Shown here piece by piece: positions 7,152-15,731 of a stretch of DNA of 64,000 nt; position 1 is the first letter of the stretch, and every line of letters begins with the position of its first letter. Below the pieces are notes generated by a model that worked only from the letters and a program-made list of their open reading frames with translations, was not told the DNA's origin and did no database searches. The DNA lies in NCBI RefSeq assembly GCF_004765785.1, contig NZ_ML219770.1:124001-188000 (forward strand), in the 5' to 3' direction. Both the position numbers and the translations under genes were made by a program. Source of the DNA: Halorussus ruber (lineage in GTDB: Archaea; Halobacteriota; Halobacteria; Halobacteriales; Haladaptataceae).

Positions 7152-8420
7152 TTAGTCGTCGTCAGATGTCGCTTCGGCGACTTCTCCCTCGGTCGCGTCG
7201 CGCATCGCCTCGAACCCGCGTTCGAGGTCCGCGATGAGGTCCTTGGGATGTTCGACGCCGACCGAGGCACGCAGGAGCGAGTCGGTGATGCCCAACTCGG
7301 CGCGCTCCTCGGCCGGGAGCGGCGAGTGGGTCATGCTGGCTGGGTGTTCGATGAGGCTCTCGACGCCGCCGAGGCTGACCGCGAGGGTGAACTCCTCCAG
7401 CGCGGCGACGAAGTGTTCCACGGCTTCGAGGCCGCCCGCCAACTCGAAGGAGAGGACGCCGCCGTGGCCGTCCATCTGCTCGTCGGCGAGGTCGTGCTGG
7501 GGGTGGGATTCGAGTCCGGGGTAGTGGACCGCATCGACCAACTCGTGAGATTCGAGGTAGGCCGCGACCTCCGCGGCGTTCTTCTCGTGCTGGCGCATCC
7601 TGAGCGGGAGGGTCTTCATCCCGCGCAGGACCATGTAGGCGTCGAAGGGAGCCATCACGTTGCCCATCCCGACCTGCTGGAGGAAGCCGATTTCCTGTGC
7701 GTAGTCGTCGTCCGAGAGGACCGTCACGCCGCCCAGCGAGTCGCTGTGGCCGTTGATGTACTTCGTGGTGCTGTGGACCACCACGTCCGCGCCGAGTTCG
7801 AGCGGGCGCTGGAAGTACGGCCCCATGAAGGTGTTGTCCACGCCGAGGAGCGCGTCGTGGTCGTCGGCAATCGCGGCCATCTCCTCGATGTCGCAGAGGC
7901 GCAGGAGGGGGTTGGTCGGCGTCTCCATCCAGAGCATGGCGGTCTCGTCGGTCGTGGCCTCGCGGACCTCCTCGGGGTCCGCGGCGTCCACGAAGTCCAC
8001 CGCGACGTTGAGCTTGTCGCGGAACAGCTCCTTGAGCATCGTGTTGGTGCCGCCGTAGAGGTCCTCGAAGGCGACGACGTGGTCGCCGGGTTCGACTGCG
8101 GCCATCAGCGTGGCGACGATGGCGCTGGTGCCCGAGGCGAAGGCCATGGCGTGGTCGCCGCCTTCGAGCGCCGCGACTCGCTTCTCGACCGCGTGGCGGG
8201 TCGGGTTCGAGAGTCGCGTGTAGAGGAACTCGCCGTCGTCGGGTTCCAAGTCTTCGAGCGCGGTATCCATGTCGATGCCCTCGACCGCGTAGGTCGAGGC
8301 GAGGTGAATCGGCGACGTTACGTCGCCCACCCCGCTAGCGAGGTCCGGCTCCTCGCCGTAGGTCACGGACAGCGTTTCGAACCGCTTGTCGTCGGCCCCA
8401 GTCGGTTTTTCAGAGGACAT
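7152..8420 (-). CDS. metB: PLP-dependent cystathionine gamma-synthase/lyase family enzyme
   Basis: 422 residues from the ATG at 8420. Clear Cys/Met metabolism PLP fold: TRLSNPTRHAVEKRVAALEG, the phosphate-binding SGTSAI near residue 97, Asp195 in VDNTF that contacts the pyridine nitrogen, and Lys220 in HSTTKYINGHSD as the Schiff-base lysine. Length is normal. The family covers cystathionine gamma-synthase, gamma-lyase, O-acetylhomoserine sulfhydrylase and methionine gamma-lyase, which cannot be told apart safely by eye; the symbol is a family-level guess. It acts in the cytoplasm in transsulfuration. Single gene with its own 3' region. Confidence 0.88.
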   Translation of the reverse strand: MSSEKPTGADDKRFETLSVTYGEEPDLASGVGDVTSPIHLASTYAVEGIDMDTALEDLEPDDGEFLYTRLSNPTRHAVEKRVAALEGGDHAMAFASGTSAIVATLMAAVEPGDHVVAFEDLYGGTNTMLKELFRDKLNVAVDFVDAADPEEVREATTDETAMLWMETPTNPLLRLCDIEEMAAIADDHDALLGVDNTFMGPYFQRPLELGADVVVHSTTKYINGHSDSLGGVTVLSDDDYAQEIGFLQQVGMGNVMAPFDAYMVLRGMKTLPLRMRQHEKNAAEVAAYLESHELVDAVHYPGLESHPQHDLADEQMDGHGGVLSFELAGGLEAVEHFVAALEEFTLAVSLGGVESLIEHPASMTHSPLPAEERAELGITDSLLRASVGVEHPKDLIADLERGFEAMRDATEGEVAEATSDDD

Positions 8421-8585
8421 ACACAACTACTGTATCTCCGACGCTCGGCCATTTCATTCCTTCGACTGTAAAATGCGCCGAAAGAATGTGTCGGCGGAAA
8501 ATATTACCGTCGTAAATAACGGCAGTATTTGCCGGGTGATTCGGCGAAATTTCATGGCCGGGCAATACTGCATCGAACTGGCGCG

Positions 8586-8619
8586 CGCTCGGCGGACCGA
8601 CGTATCGGTCCGCCGAGCG
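8586..8619 (-). terminator. Perfect 15-bp-stem hairpin after the GNAT gene
   Basis: CGCTCGGCGGACCGA, a 4-nt CGTA loop, then its exact complement. It lies 20 bp beyond the stop codon of the minus-strand GNAT gene. Position and symmetry suggest a transcript end or stability structure; haloarchaeal termination usually relies on T-tracts, and none follows closely, so the role is inferred. Confidence 0.5.
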
Positions 8620-8638
8620 AGTGCATCTGGATTGTCGG

Positions 8639-9187
8639 TCAACTGGCCTTCGCGTAGACGTTCTCGGTCCGTGTGGTCCCGTCGAGTTGGGTCTCGGCCT
8701 CGTCGGTCTTCTCGAACCCGCGTTCCTCGTAGAAAGTGTTGCCCATCTCGTTGTCGGCCAGCACCATCGCTTGCATCGATTCTGCGCCCATGTCGGTCAG
8801 TCGCTCCTCGATGGCGTCGAGGAGACCCGACCCGATTCCCTCGTGCCACCGGTCGGGGTGGACGTAGAGGCGCAGGATGTCGCCCTTCCTTCCGGAAGAC
8901 TCGCTTCGCTCGTCTTCCGACGTTCGAGAAGCGTCGCTTCTCTCACCGTTGTCGGTCGCGCCGTGAGCGAATCCGACGATATCGGCCGATTCGTCGTCCG
9001 TGGCGACCAGACAGACCTGCTCGTCGTCGCCGATGATTCTGGTCATGGTCTCCTCGGCGTACCACTCGCCGACGGCGTCCTCGATGACGGACTCCGGTAC
9101 TGTGTCGGCGTAAGCCTTCGTCCACGCCTCGCGGGCGAGCGACTGGATGGTCGAGATGTCGTCGTTCGTTGCTTCGCGGATTTCCAT
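8639..9187 (-). CDS. GNAT-family N-acetyltransferase
   Basis: 182 residues. N-terminus MEIREATNDDISTIQSLA is the typical first beta-alpha of GNAT; the acetyl-CoA loop is DRWHEGIGSGLLDAIEE (R/Q-x-x-G-x-G type, here HEGIGSG) and the C-terminal pattern is NTFYEERGFEKTDE. A poorly conserved Ser/Glu/Arg insertion sits near residues 82-98, just before the beta4 strand. Probably modifies a small molecule or peptide amine; the target is unknown. Single gene, own downstream hairpin. Confidence 0.85.
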   Translation of the reverse strand: MEIREATNDDISTIQSLAREAWTKAYADTVPESVIEDAVGEWYAEETMTRIIGDDEQVCLVATDDESADIVGFAHGATDNGERSDASRTSEDERSESSGRKGDILRLYVHPDRWHEGIGSGLLDAIEERLTDMGAESMQAMVLADNEMGNTFYEERGFEKTDEAETQLDGTTRTENVYAKAS

Positions 9188-9468
9188 GGTAGATGCTAGC
9201 GTAGAACGGGGTTAGCAGTAGCGGTCGGTTTCGCTCCGGGTCGTCACTGAGGAATGAGATGTTGCATTCTGGCAACAAATGCAATTTCTTAACATCTTAT
9301 TTCGTTGCTCTAGAAAATAGAATTATTGCTCGAAGATGGACCGACGGCTCCCGAGACCGGAGGCAAAAAAGAAACCGAACGCGATTAGGCGTCGCCCGAG
9401 GCCACCCTGCCGCGTGAACGCCGATTCCATCGGAACACTTTCAGTTTTCTCGCTCACTCTGTTTGACC

Positions 9469-9627
9469 ATGACCACCGATTCAGGGAGCGACGCGGACGA
9501 ACGAGAAGAAATCAACTGCGGCGACCCCGAGCTCGCAAACGGCGACTCCGCGAGCGAACGCCTCAACGAAATCGAATTCGGGGAAGACGACGGGAACTCC
9601 GTCGCGGAGATGCGCAAAAAACTGTAA
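9469..9627 (+). CDS. Small acidic protein (52 aa), unknown function
   Basis: Starts MTTDSGSDADEREEINCGDP and ends SVAEMRKKL. Highly acidic with one Cys and no membrane segment. Codon use and the acidic composition are those of genuine haloarchaeal proteins, and the frame is closed cleanly 12 bp before the convergent AOR gene. No known motif. Possible but unproven as a real gene. Confidence 0.45.
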   Translation: MTTDSGSDADEREEINCGDPELANGDSASERLNEIEFGEDDGNSVAEMRKKL

Positions 9628-9639
9628 ATCGGGGTTTCC

Positions 9640-11571
9640 TTAGTCGTCGCCCGAGACCGCCGCGCCACCCGAGCTAACGCCCGTGCCCGGCCCGATGTCG
9701 ATACCCAACGCTTCCAACTTCTCGTCGGGCACGACGCCGTCCTCCCAGCCGCGGACCTCGTAGTACTCGTCTTTCAACTGGTCGAGTTCCACGAGTTGAC
9801 CCTCGGAGCCGCCCTGTCCGGGGATGGCCTTGGGTTCGCCTTCCACAAACCGGACCGGCAGGTCGTCGTCGTCACCGTCGAAGCCGACGAGGTTGTTGTA
9901 GTAGCGTTCGAGGTTGTAGATGCGCTCGCCCGCCTCCATCAGTTCCTCCTCGGAGAAGTCGAGGCCGGTCATGCCGTTGAACTGGAGGACGTACTCCTCG
10001 ATGCCCTCCGCGAAGGCGTTGAACTTGCAGATGTCGAACGAGTCGCTGATGGCGTGGAGGTCCTGGAAGGTCGCACAGAGTTCGCCCTTCCCCTCGGGTT
10101 CGCTGGGGTCTACCTTCTCCGGAATGCCCAGAATCTCCGCCGAGGGCGTGTATCCCCGGAGGTGACACGCCCCGCGGTTCGAGGTTGCGTAGCCGATGGC
10201 CATCCCCTTCATCGACCGGGGGTCGTAGGCCGCCATCGTCTGGCCCTTCACGTCGAGGGACATGTCGCCGTCGCCGAGTTCCTCGGCGGCGCGCATCGAC
10301 CCCTCAGCGAGCAGGTCCGCGAGGTCGTCCTCGCGGTGGGCGATGCGCTCTATCATCTCTATCATGGTGTCGGCGTCACCCCAGTCGATGCCCTCGTCGA
10401 GGTGGCCTTCCTCGGTGGCCTCCATCGCCATCGCCATCGTGTTGCCCACGTCGATGGTGTCGACGCCCATGTCGTTGCACCGGTCTATCATCATGGCGAC
10501 CTTGTCGCGGTCGTCGTTCATCGAGTTCGGGCCGAGCGCCCACGCCGACTCGTACTCGTAGGACTCCATCCGGATGTTGTGGTCCTCCCCCTTGTGGTGG
10601 ACGTCGACCTCGACTTCCTTCTTGCACGCGACCGGACAGGAGTGGCAGGTCGGCTCGTCCACCAGAATGTTCTCGCGGACGTTCTCGCCCGAGACGTTCT
10701 CGGCGTCGATGTTGGGTTCGGAGGGGTCCTCCTCGGCCTCGCTGCTGGTCGAGGTGTTCCGGGCGTTCCGGGTCGGAAGCCCGTCCATCTCCTCGGTCAG
10801 GTTCATCAGGACGTTGGTGCCGTACATCGACAGGCCGCCCTCGTTCGGCGCGGTCACGTCGGACTCCTGAATCACCTGCATCGCCTGCTTGTGGCCCTCT
10901 TGGAAGGTCTCCTGGTCCGCGGGCTGGGGCATCTTGGTCGAGGACTTGACCACGACCGCCTTGAGGTTCTTCGACCCCATCACCGCGCCCGTGCCTCCTC
11001 GGCCCGAGGCCCGGTCGTCCTCGTTGATGATGCAGGCATAGCGAACCTGATTCTCGCCGCCCGGCCCGATGGCCATCACCGAGAGGTTCTTGCCGACCTC
11101 GCCCTCTACCTCGTCGCCTAACTCCTCGATAGTGTTGTGGATGCCGGTGCCCCAGACGTGAGAGGCGTCGCGCAACTCGACCTCGCCGTCCTCCACGACG
11201 GCGTAGACGGGGTGTTCGGCCTCGCCCTCGAACAGCAGGCCGTCGAACCCGGCCCACTTGAGTCGCGCCCCGGACCACCCGCCGTGGTGCGAATCGGTGA
11301 CGGTGTTCGTGAGCGGGGACTTGGTACAGATGGCGATGCGACCGCTCATTACGGTCTGGGTCCCCGTCAGCGGCCCGTTCATGAACGCCAACAGGTTATT
11401 CGGTCCGAGGGGGTCCACGTCCGGCCCCTGGTCGAAGACGTACTTCACCCCGAGTCCCCGCGCTCCGATGTACTTCCGGGCGTCCTCGTCGTCGATGCCC
11501 TCGTATGCTACGTCCTCGTCGCTCAGGTCGATTCGAGCGACGTGGTCTTGGTATCCGCCGAGGTCAGTCAT
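9640..11571 (-). CDS. aor: Tungsten-containing aldehyde ferredoxin oxidoreductase
   Basis: 643 residues, usual length for the family. AOR_N signature at the start (RIDLSDEDVAYEGIDDEDAR, KYIGARGLGVKYVF) and GPLTGTQTVMSGR, ESGRGGTG-like DRASGRGGTGAVMGSKNLK in the cofactor-binding part; [4Fe-4S] ligands in CHSCPVACKK with a later Cys in DICKFNAF; GMTGLDFSEEELMEAGERIYNLER is the classical AOR C-domain motif. Family knowledge: a bis-tungstopterin plus 4Fe-4S enzyme oxidising aldehydes to acids with ferredoxin. The MoaD-like genes at 3.4 and 5.9 kb may supply pterin cofactor sulfur. Leading TATA element close to the ATG suggests a short or absent leader. Confidence 0.93.
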   Translation of the reverse strand: MTDLGGYQDHVARIDLSDEDVAYEGIDDEDARKYIGARGLGVKYVFDQGPDVDPLGPNNLLAFMNGPLTGTQTVMSGRIAICTKSPLTNTVTDSHHGGWSGARLKWAGFDGLLFEGEAEHPVYAVVEDGEVELRDASHVWGTGIHNTIEELGDEVEGEVGKNLSVMAIGPGGENQVRYACIINEDDRASGRGGTGAVMGSKNLKAVVVKSSTKMPQPADQETFQEGHKQAMQVIQESDVTAPNEGGLSMYGTNVLMNLTEEMDGLPTRNARNTSTSSEAEEDPSEPNIDAENVSGENVRENILVDEPTCHSCPVACKKEVEVDVHHKGEDHNIRMESYEYESAWALGPNSMNDDRDKVAMMIDRCNDMGVDTIDVGNTMAMAMEATEEGHLDEGIDWGDADTMIEMIERIAHREDDLADLLAEGSMRAAEELGDGDMSLDVKGQTMAAYDPRSMKGMAIGYATSNRGACHLRGYTPSAEILGIPEKVDPSEPEGKGELCATFQDLHAISDSFDICKFNAFAEGIEEYVLQFNGMTGLDFSEEELMEAGERIYNLERYYNNLVGFDGDDDDLPVRFVEGEPKAIPGQGGSEGQLVELDQLKDEYYEVRGWEDGVVPDEKLEALGIDIGPGTGVSSGGAAVSGDD

Positions 11572-11586
11572 AGTAACGTTCTGCCC

Positions 11587-11593
11587 TTATATT
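11587..11593 (-). promoter_or_regulatory. aor: Candidate TATA element of the AOR gene
   Basis: CCAATATAAGGGC on the minus strand, about 16-22 nt before the ATG at 11571. The spacing would give a leaderless or nearly leaderless transcript, common in haloarchaea. Confidence 0.4.
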
Positions 11594-11730
11594 GGGCCGG
11601 AATCCTGTTAGTCGTTGCCGTGTCCCCGTAACCAGTATCAGTTACGTGACCGACGAAACGCCGGTCGGGGGGAATAGAGCGTCGCCGCCGACCACCGACT
11701 TTTAACTCGGTCGGTCCGAACCTCCGGCCG

Positions 11731-12165
11731 ATGAACGACGATGGGTTTCGCCTGCCGCCGTGGCTCCGGTGGTCCGCGGTCGCGTTCGTCGCCGCCGGGA
11801 TCCTGTACGCCTCGCTTCTGGACTCGCCGTCCAGCGCGGGGCTCTCCCCGATGGGTCCCTTCGGCGTGCTCGGAATGGACAAGTGGCTCCACGCGGTCGC
11901 CTACGCCGCGCTCGCCGGGACGCTCGCCACCGCGCTCGCCCCCGGCCGGAGTCTCGCGGTCGCGGCCGCGCTCGCGGTCCTGTTGGCAGTCGGCTACGGC
12001 GTCGGCATGGAGTTCGCACAGGCCTCGATTCCGGCACGGGGCTTCTCGGTCGGAGACATAGTTGCGAACGTCGTGGGCGCGTTTCTGGCAGTTCTGGTCT
12101 GGCGTCTCGGCATCGAGTTCGTAGGTCGGGCAGAGTCGGAAAAACGGCCTGAGTCCGAGGTCTGA
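11731..12165 (+). CDS. VanZ-like membrane protein
   Basis: 144 residues. Four hydrophobic segments: about 12-30, 48-68, 72-92 and 105-128. The pattern MDKWLHAVAYAALAGTLA followed by GMEFAQASIPARGFSVGDIVANVVGAFLA is the VanZ family signature (D-K-x-x-H in helix 2 and E-x-x-Q..R..S..D..A N x x G). Members are membrane proteins linked to antibiotic or lipid-envelope traits in bacteria; the archaeal function is unknown. Single gene, divergent from AOR. Confidence 0.82.
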   Translation: MNDDGFRLPPWLRWSAVAFVAAGILYASLLDSPSSAGLSPMGPFGVLGMDKWLHAVAYAALAGTLATALAPGRSLAVAAALAVLLAVGYGVGMEFAQASIPARGFSVGDIVANVVGAFLAVLVWRLGIEFVGRAESEKRPESEV

Positions 12166-12265
12166 GTTCTCGGCCGTATCCGGATTCTCGACTGAATCCC
12201 GGCTCTCGATTGTCTCTGTGCTTCCGATTGTTCCTCGGTAACGTGGAGCCATAAATACAGTAGTC

Positions 12266-12417
12266 GGCGCGCGAGCAACGCGCGCGAGGGACGAGCGAAC
12301 GACCAGAGGGAATGAGCGAGGAGGTCGAGGAGGTATGCGGTTCGCGGTCGCGGTGCGGTGACGCCTCGGCGTCGGGAGTTGCGAGCGCAATCCCGACAGA
12401 GATGTAACGAAGCTAGC
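12266..12417 (+). repeat. Dispersed repeat family A, copy A2a
   Basis: First half of a head-to-head pair in the 586-bp gap 12166-12751. Starts CGGCGCGCGAGCAACGCGCG, then GAGGTCGAGGAGG, GCCTCGGCGTCGGG, ends AAGCTAGCT where it meets the inverted copy. Confidence 0.75.
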
Positions 12418-12662
12418 TATTGCCGACGCCGAGGAGTTACCGCACAGCACCGTACCGCGACCGCGGGCCACGGCCTCCCAGCCGATTGCGTTCCTCGGCC
12501 GGAGGCCTGCGGTCCCCGTCCACCGGTAGCGAACGCTCTGGTGGGCTGTTGCGAATCGGAGATTCGCCACACCACGAAATCTCCGATTTTCGAAGCCTTC
12601 GTTCGCTCACGAAGACCTCGCACGACGACGGCTGCCACGTGGGCACGCCAGCGTGCGCCGAG
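12411..12662 (-). repeat. Dispersed repeat family A, copy A2b (inverted)
   Basis: Read on the minus strand it shares the GCTAGC end with A2a and then repeats the GCCTCGGCGTCGGCAATAGC-type block in reverse, ending at the GGCGCACGCTGGCGTGCC-type outer end near 12640-12660. It carries two extra hairpins (GCGAATC-GGA-GATTCGC near 12550 and CGAAATC-TCC-GATTTTCG near 12577) whose loops are complementary. Together A2a and A2b form a large inverted repeat ahead of the RaSEA gene. Confidence 0.72.
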
Positions 12663-12751
12663 AGCGAAGGCAACTCAGTCGGAACGACCCTCCTCATCCC
12701 CACGCCACAACCCGAAGCCGATTTACGCGCCCGGTCGCTAGACGCCCTTAA

Positions 12752-13837
12752 ATGAGCAAGCCGAGTCCGGACGTCTACGAGCAGGGGCGGGGGATGGACG
12801 CGCACAACAAGGTGATGCGCGACATCCGCGCCCAGAAGGACGAGACCTACGACCCGCACGAGCCCACCCGAGTCTGGATAGACGAGGACCGCACGCCCGG
12901 CGGCGTCTACCAGAGCCTCACCATCATCCTCAACACCGGCGGGTGTCGGTGGGCGCGCGCCGGGGGTTGCACGATGTGTGGCTACGTCGCCGAGTCGGTC
13001 GAGGGCGGGTCGGTCGCCCACGAGGCGCTGATGGACCAAATCGACGCCTGTCTCGACCACGAGCAGGAGCAAATCGAGGCTGGCGAGGCCGACGGCGAGT
13101 CGGGTCTCATCAAGATTTACACCTCCGGGTCGTTCCTCGACGAGCGCGAGGTCGGCGCGGAGACCCGCCGAGCCATCGCCGAGACGTTCTCGGACCGCGA
13201 GCGAATCGTGGTCGAGAGCCTGCCCGACTTCGTGGAGCGGGAGAAAATCGAGGACTTCACCGAGCAGGGCTTGGACACCGACGTGGCCATCGGTCTGGAG
13301 ACCGCGACCGACCGGGTGCGCCACGACTGTGTGAACAAGTACTTCGACTTCGAGGACTACATCGAGGCCAGCGAGCAGGCCGAGGCCGCCGGGGCCGGAA
13401 TCAAGGCCTACCTGCTGATGAAGCCGCCCTTCCTCTCGGAATCCGAGGCCGTAGAGGACATGAAATCGTCGGTCCGGCGGTGCGCCGAGTACGCCCACAC
13501 CGTCTCGATGAACCCGACCAACGTCCAGCGATACACGATGGTCGACCAGTTGTACTTCCGGGACGGCTACCGCCCGCCGTGGCTCTGGTCGGTCGCCGAA
13601 GTGCTGGAGGATACCGCGGACGCCGACGCCATCGTGGTCTCGGACCCGGTGGGCCACGGGAGCGACCGCGGCCCGCACAACTGCGGCGAGTGCGACGACA
13701 AGGTCCAGAAAGCCATCAAGGACTTCGACCTCCGCCAAGACCCCAGCGTCTTCTCGGAAGTAACCTGCGAGTGCGAGGCGACGTGGGAGGCCGTCGTCGA
13801 GCGCGAGAAGAGTTTCAGCCTACCGCTCGCGCGGTAG
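12752..13837 (+). CDS. raSEA: Archaeosine synthase radical SAM subunit (RaSEA)
   Basis: 361 residues. Radical SAM cluster cysteines with unusual spacing: Cys65, Cys73 and Cys76 in GGCRWARAGGCTMCGY. Other family patterns: KIYTSGSFLD, ESLPDFV, GLETATDRVRHDCVNK, and Cys pairs near the C-terminus (CGECDDK and CECEATW). Family knowledge: RaSEA works with ArcS, cleaving a lysine adduct on preQ0 at tRNA position 15 to give archaeosine. Length and motif order fit. Preceded by a large inverted repeat, so it probably has its own promoter. Confidence 0.85.
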   Translation: MSKPSPDVYEQGRGMDAHNKVMRDIRAQKDETYDPHEPTRVWIDEDRTPGGVYQSLTIILNTGGCRWARAGGCTMCGYVAESVEGGSVAHEALMDQIDACLDHEQEQIEAGEADGESGLIKIYTSGSFLDEREVGAETRRAIAETFSDRERIVVESLPDFVEREKIEDFTEQGLDTDVAIGLETATDRVRHDCVNKYFDFEDYIEASEQAEAAGAGIKAYLLMKPPFLSESEAVEDMKSSVRRCAEYAHTVSMNPTNVQRYTMVDQLYFRDGYRPPWLWSVAEVLEDTADADAIVVSDPVGHGSDRGPHNCGECDDKVQKAIKDFDLRQDPSVFSEVTCECEATWEAVVEREKSFSLPLAR

Positions 13838-13878
13838 AGAAGTAGAACAGGAGTTTCTCTCCGAAAATTCGCCCTCAA

Positions 13879-13985
13879 TCCCGGCGCGCGAGAAACGCGC
13901 GAGGGACGAGTGAGCGACCGGAGGGAGCGAACGAGGAGGTTGGGGAGGTTCGAGGTTGCGGTGTTGTGCGGTTGCGCGAGTCGGC
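13879..13985 (+). repeat. Dispersed repeat family A, copy A3 (truncated)
   Basis: Starts CCGGCGCGCGAGAAACGCGCG and continues GAGGGACGAGTGAGCGACCG and GAGGAGGTTGGGGAGG, but lacks the GCTAGC end. Its right side replaces the expected C-terminus of the neighbouring lipoprotein-like pseudogene. Confidence 0.68.
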
Positions 13986-13988
13986 TTT

Positions 13989-14429
13989 GTTCAACCGCGA
14001 CTTCGGAATCGTCACCGTCTTCGTCCGGTCATCGACGCCGACTGTAATCGCGTATTTCCGCGGCGTCCGGGGGTCGATTGCGAGTCGCGCGCCGGGAGTG
14101 AACCCGTAGGTCCCGCTGAACCACGGGTCGGCGTTTAGGTCGCCGCCGACCTCGATGACGAACGCGCGGCGCTGGCCGGTCTCGTTCCAGACTCAGACCG
14201 TCTCGCCCGGGGCCCCGCCGTCGCCGACCGCGAGCGTCGTGACGGTCGAGTCGGCCGAGGAGTCTGGCAGGGTCGAGGGTACGCTCCGGTCCGGAACGTC
14301 GCCGACCTCGCGGACCTCGGGCGGCCCGCCGACGAACGGGACCGACGACGCACGGCCCGAGAGCGAGGAGACGAGCGCGGCACCACCGGCGGCGAGCAAG
14401 CGACGGCCGAAGCGTTCGCCCCGGTTCAT
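13989..14429 (-). pseudogene. Degraded paralogue of the upstream lipoprotein (nonsense mutation and lost C-terminus)
   Basis: The reading frame starts at 14429 (MNRGERFGRRLLAAGGAALV), overlapping the stop of the upstream gene by ATGA. At 14193-14195 a TGA interrupts it where the paralogue has Trp (TV-stop-VWNETGQ against HQVWVWNDTDAE). After the stop the frame continues in good register (AFVIEVGGDLNADPWFSG, LAIDPRTPRKYAITVGVDD, TKTVTIPKSRLN) and then breaks off at repeat copy A3, where the paralogue goes on for ~45 residues. A simple TGG-to-TGA change explains the stop. N-terminal part could still be expressed as a 78-residue peptide. Confidence 0.7.
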
Positions 14430-15055
14430 GACCCCGACGCGGTCGTGGTCGAGCAGGCCATCTCGGTCGTAATCGTGAACTCCGCAATCTCCTCGCGCTG
14501 GACCGCCACGTCGGTCACCGAGTCGTTGCAGTCGAAGCGCGAGCGCGGGATTTCGACCACCTTTTCGCGGTCGCCCTCGCTGACGGTGAGTTCGTAGGGG
14601 CGTGGCTCGGCGAGTTCGATGCCGAGCGCGGCGCGAGCCCGGAACGCGACGGTCTCGTCCAGCACGGTCGTCCCGCCCGTCGAGAGCGCGAGGGTAATCT
14701 CGCGTTCCGCGTCGGTGTCGTTCCAGACCCAGACTTGGTGGGGCAGGTTGTCCTCGGGGTTCGCTACTCCCTCGCGGTCCCCGACCGAGAACGCCCGGAA
14801 CGGCGTGGCGGCGGTGGATTCTATCTTCGGAACCACCGGGACGCCGCGCTCGGCCACGGCGGCGGGGGAGACCTCCTCGGCCGTCGGCGGTGGCGAGGCG
14901 GTGGTCGTTTCGGGGTCGGTCGTGGTTTCAGTTGTAGTGGTCTCGGTTGTGGTTGATGTCTCGCCCGGCGACTCGCCGCCGGTTCCGAGACACCCTGAGA
15001 GACCGAGGCCGAGGCCGATTCCGGCGGTCCGGAGGAGGGTGCGTCTGGAGGGCAT
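14426..15055 (-). CDS. Tat-type secreted lipoprotein, unknown function
   Basis: 209 residues from the ATG at 15055; start chosen because it gives a clean signal: MPSRRTLLRTAG followed by a hydrophobic run and lipobox LSGC, typical of haloarchaeal Tat lipoproteins. A Thr-rich linker (residues ~30-55) follows, then a beta-sandwich-like region with HQVWVWNDTDAEREITLAL and a late pair of Cys (FDCNDS, EMACS) that may form a disulfide. Anchored at the outer cell surface. The gene overlaps by 4 bp with a broken paralogue downstream, so a tandem duplication took place. Confidence 0.78.
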   Translation of the reverse strand: MPSRRTLLRTAGIGLGLGLSGCLGTGGESPGETSTTTETTTTETTTDPETTTASPPPTAEEVSPAAVAERGVPVVPKIESTAATPFRAFSVGDREGVANPEDNLPHQVWVWNDTDAEREITLALSTGGTTVLDETVAFRARAALGIELAEPRPYELTVSEGDREKVVEIPRSRFDCNDSVTDVAVQREEIAEFTITTEMACSTTTASGS

Positions 15056-15361
15056 TACCGGGAGATGGTCGTCGGTTGATAAGTGTCTTCTGTCGTGATT
15101 CCCAGAGAAATACACGTATACAAGATTCTTTGAACTATGTTTTTATTTGTTTAGTGCAACTCTTTCTGTGTTCTTCGGAGGGGAAACGCCATGATGGCGT
15201 TTTCTTGAATCTCCTACTCGGTCGCATTGCTCCGTTGCGTATTCGAGGGGATACGTACCGTGTCGTCCTCTTGAAGCCCCACCCGGTCGCGGTCGCTCTG
15301 CGGCCCCTATCCGTCGCAACCACGTCCGTCGGATATGCCGCAGAGCGACTAAACTGCACGC

Positions 15362-15384
15362 CGGGAGACAAACCGCGTCTCCCG
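15362..15384 (+). repeat. Covarying hairpin C1
   Basis: CGGGAGA, loop CAAACCGCG, TCTCCCG. Seven-bp perfect stem. Confidence 0.75.
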
Positions 15385-15399
15385 AAGTCGCCCTCGCAC

Positions 15400-15422
15400 C
15401 GGAAGACAAACCGCGTCTTCCG
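15400..15422 (+). repeat. Covarying hairpin C2
   Basis: CGGAAGA, loop CAAACCGCG, TCTTCCG. Seven-bp perfect stem, differing from C1 at two compensated pairs' worth of positions (GG-A/T-CC against GA-A/T-TC). Confidence 0.75.
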
Positions 15423-15509
15423 AGCCATTGCTTCGCTTCGCTCAGCAAGACTTCGCTCGCGTGACCGCGACCGGGCGGCCCCTTCATCCCACCCCGCGGT
15501 TTTATCCGC

Positions 15510-15587
15510 CGAGCGTTCGCTGGCGGTTGGTCAGTCGAGCGTTCGCTGGCGGTTGGTCAGTCGAGCGTTCACTGACGGTTGGTCAGT
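15510..15587 (+). repeat. Tandem repeat, three 26-bp units
   Basis: Units 15510-15535, 15536-15561 and 15562-15587. The first two are identical and start CGAGCGTTCGCTGGCGGTTG; the third differs at a few positions. No unique spacers, so not CRISPR. Diverged single or double copies follow other family B elements. Confidence 0.85.
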
Positions 15588-15731
15588 CGAGCGCGCCCTC
15601 AAAGTTCAACCGAGCGCCCGCCAGCGATTCCAGCCGGGTTTCGACGTGGTTCCCTCGGTTCGCAGTCACGTCTCGCCGAGTATCTGTCGCGGGGCGAACC
15701 TATTTCCGGCGAGTGGTCGTATCGACCGGGC

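Larger units (their letters stand above)
15195..15495 (+). repeat. Dispersed repeat family B, copy B2 (long form with insertions)
   Basis: Fills most of the ~670-bp gap 15056-15731, which has no supportable gene. Begins TTTTCTTGAATCTCC, second block CCTCTTGAAGCCCC at ~15268, then arms ACCCGGTCGCGGTCGCTCTG and, at the end, GTGACCGCGACCGGGCGG, closing with CCCCTTCATCCCACCCC. Two covarying 23-bp hairpins (15362-15384, 15400-15422) are nested in the right half. Confidence 0.75.

Noticed and set aside
9796-11121. 441-residue open frame opposite the AOR gene
   Set aside because: Antisense shadow; Val/Leu/His-rich artefact, while AOR motifs are clear on the other strand.
14193-14195. Recoded TGA (selenocysteine) in the lipoprotein paralogue
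   Set aside because: The aligned residue is Trp, the C-terminus is also lost, and haloarchaea are not known to insert selenocysteine; a nonsense mutation is simpler.
15510-15587. CRISPR array
   Set aside because: Units are directly adjacent with no unique spacers and no cas genes are in the window.
15579-15731. N-terminal extension of the permease frame
   Set aside because: It runs through the tandem 26-bp repeat and family B end; the GTG at 15732 starts right before the conserved sequence.
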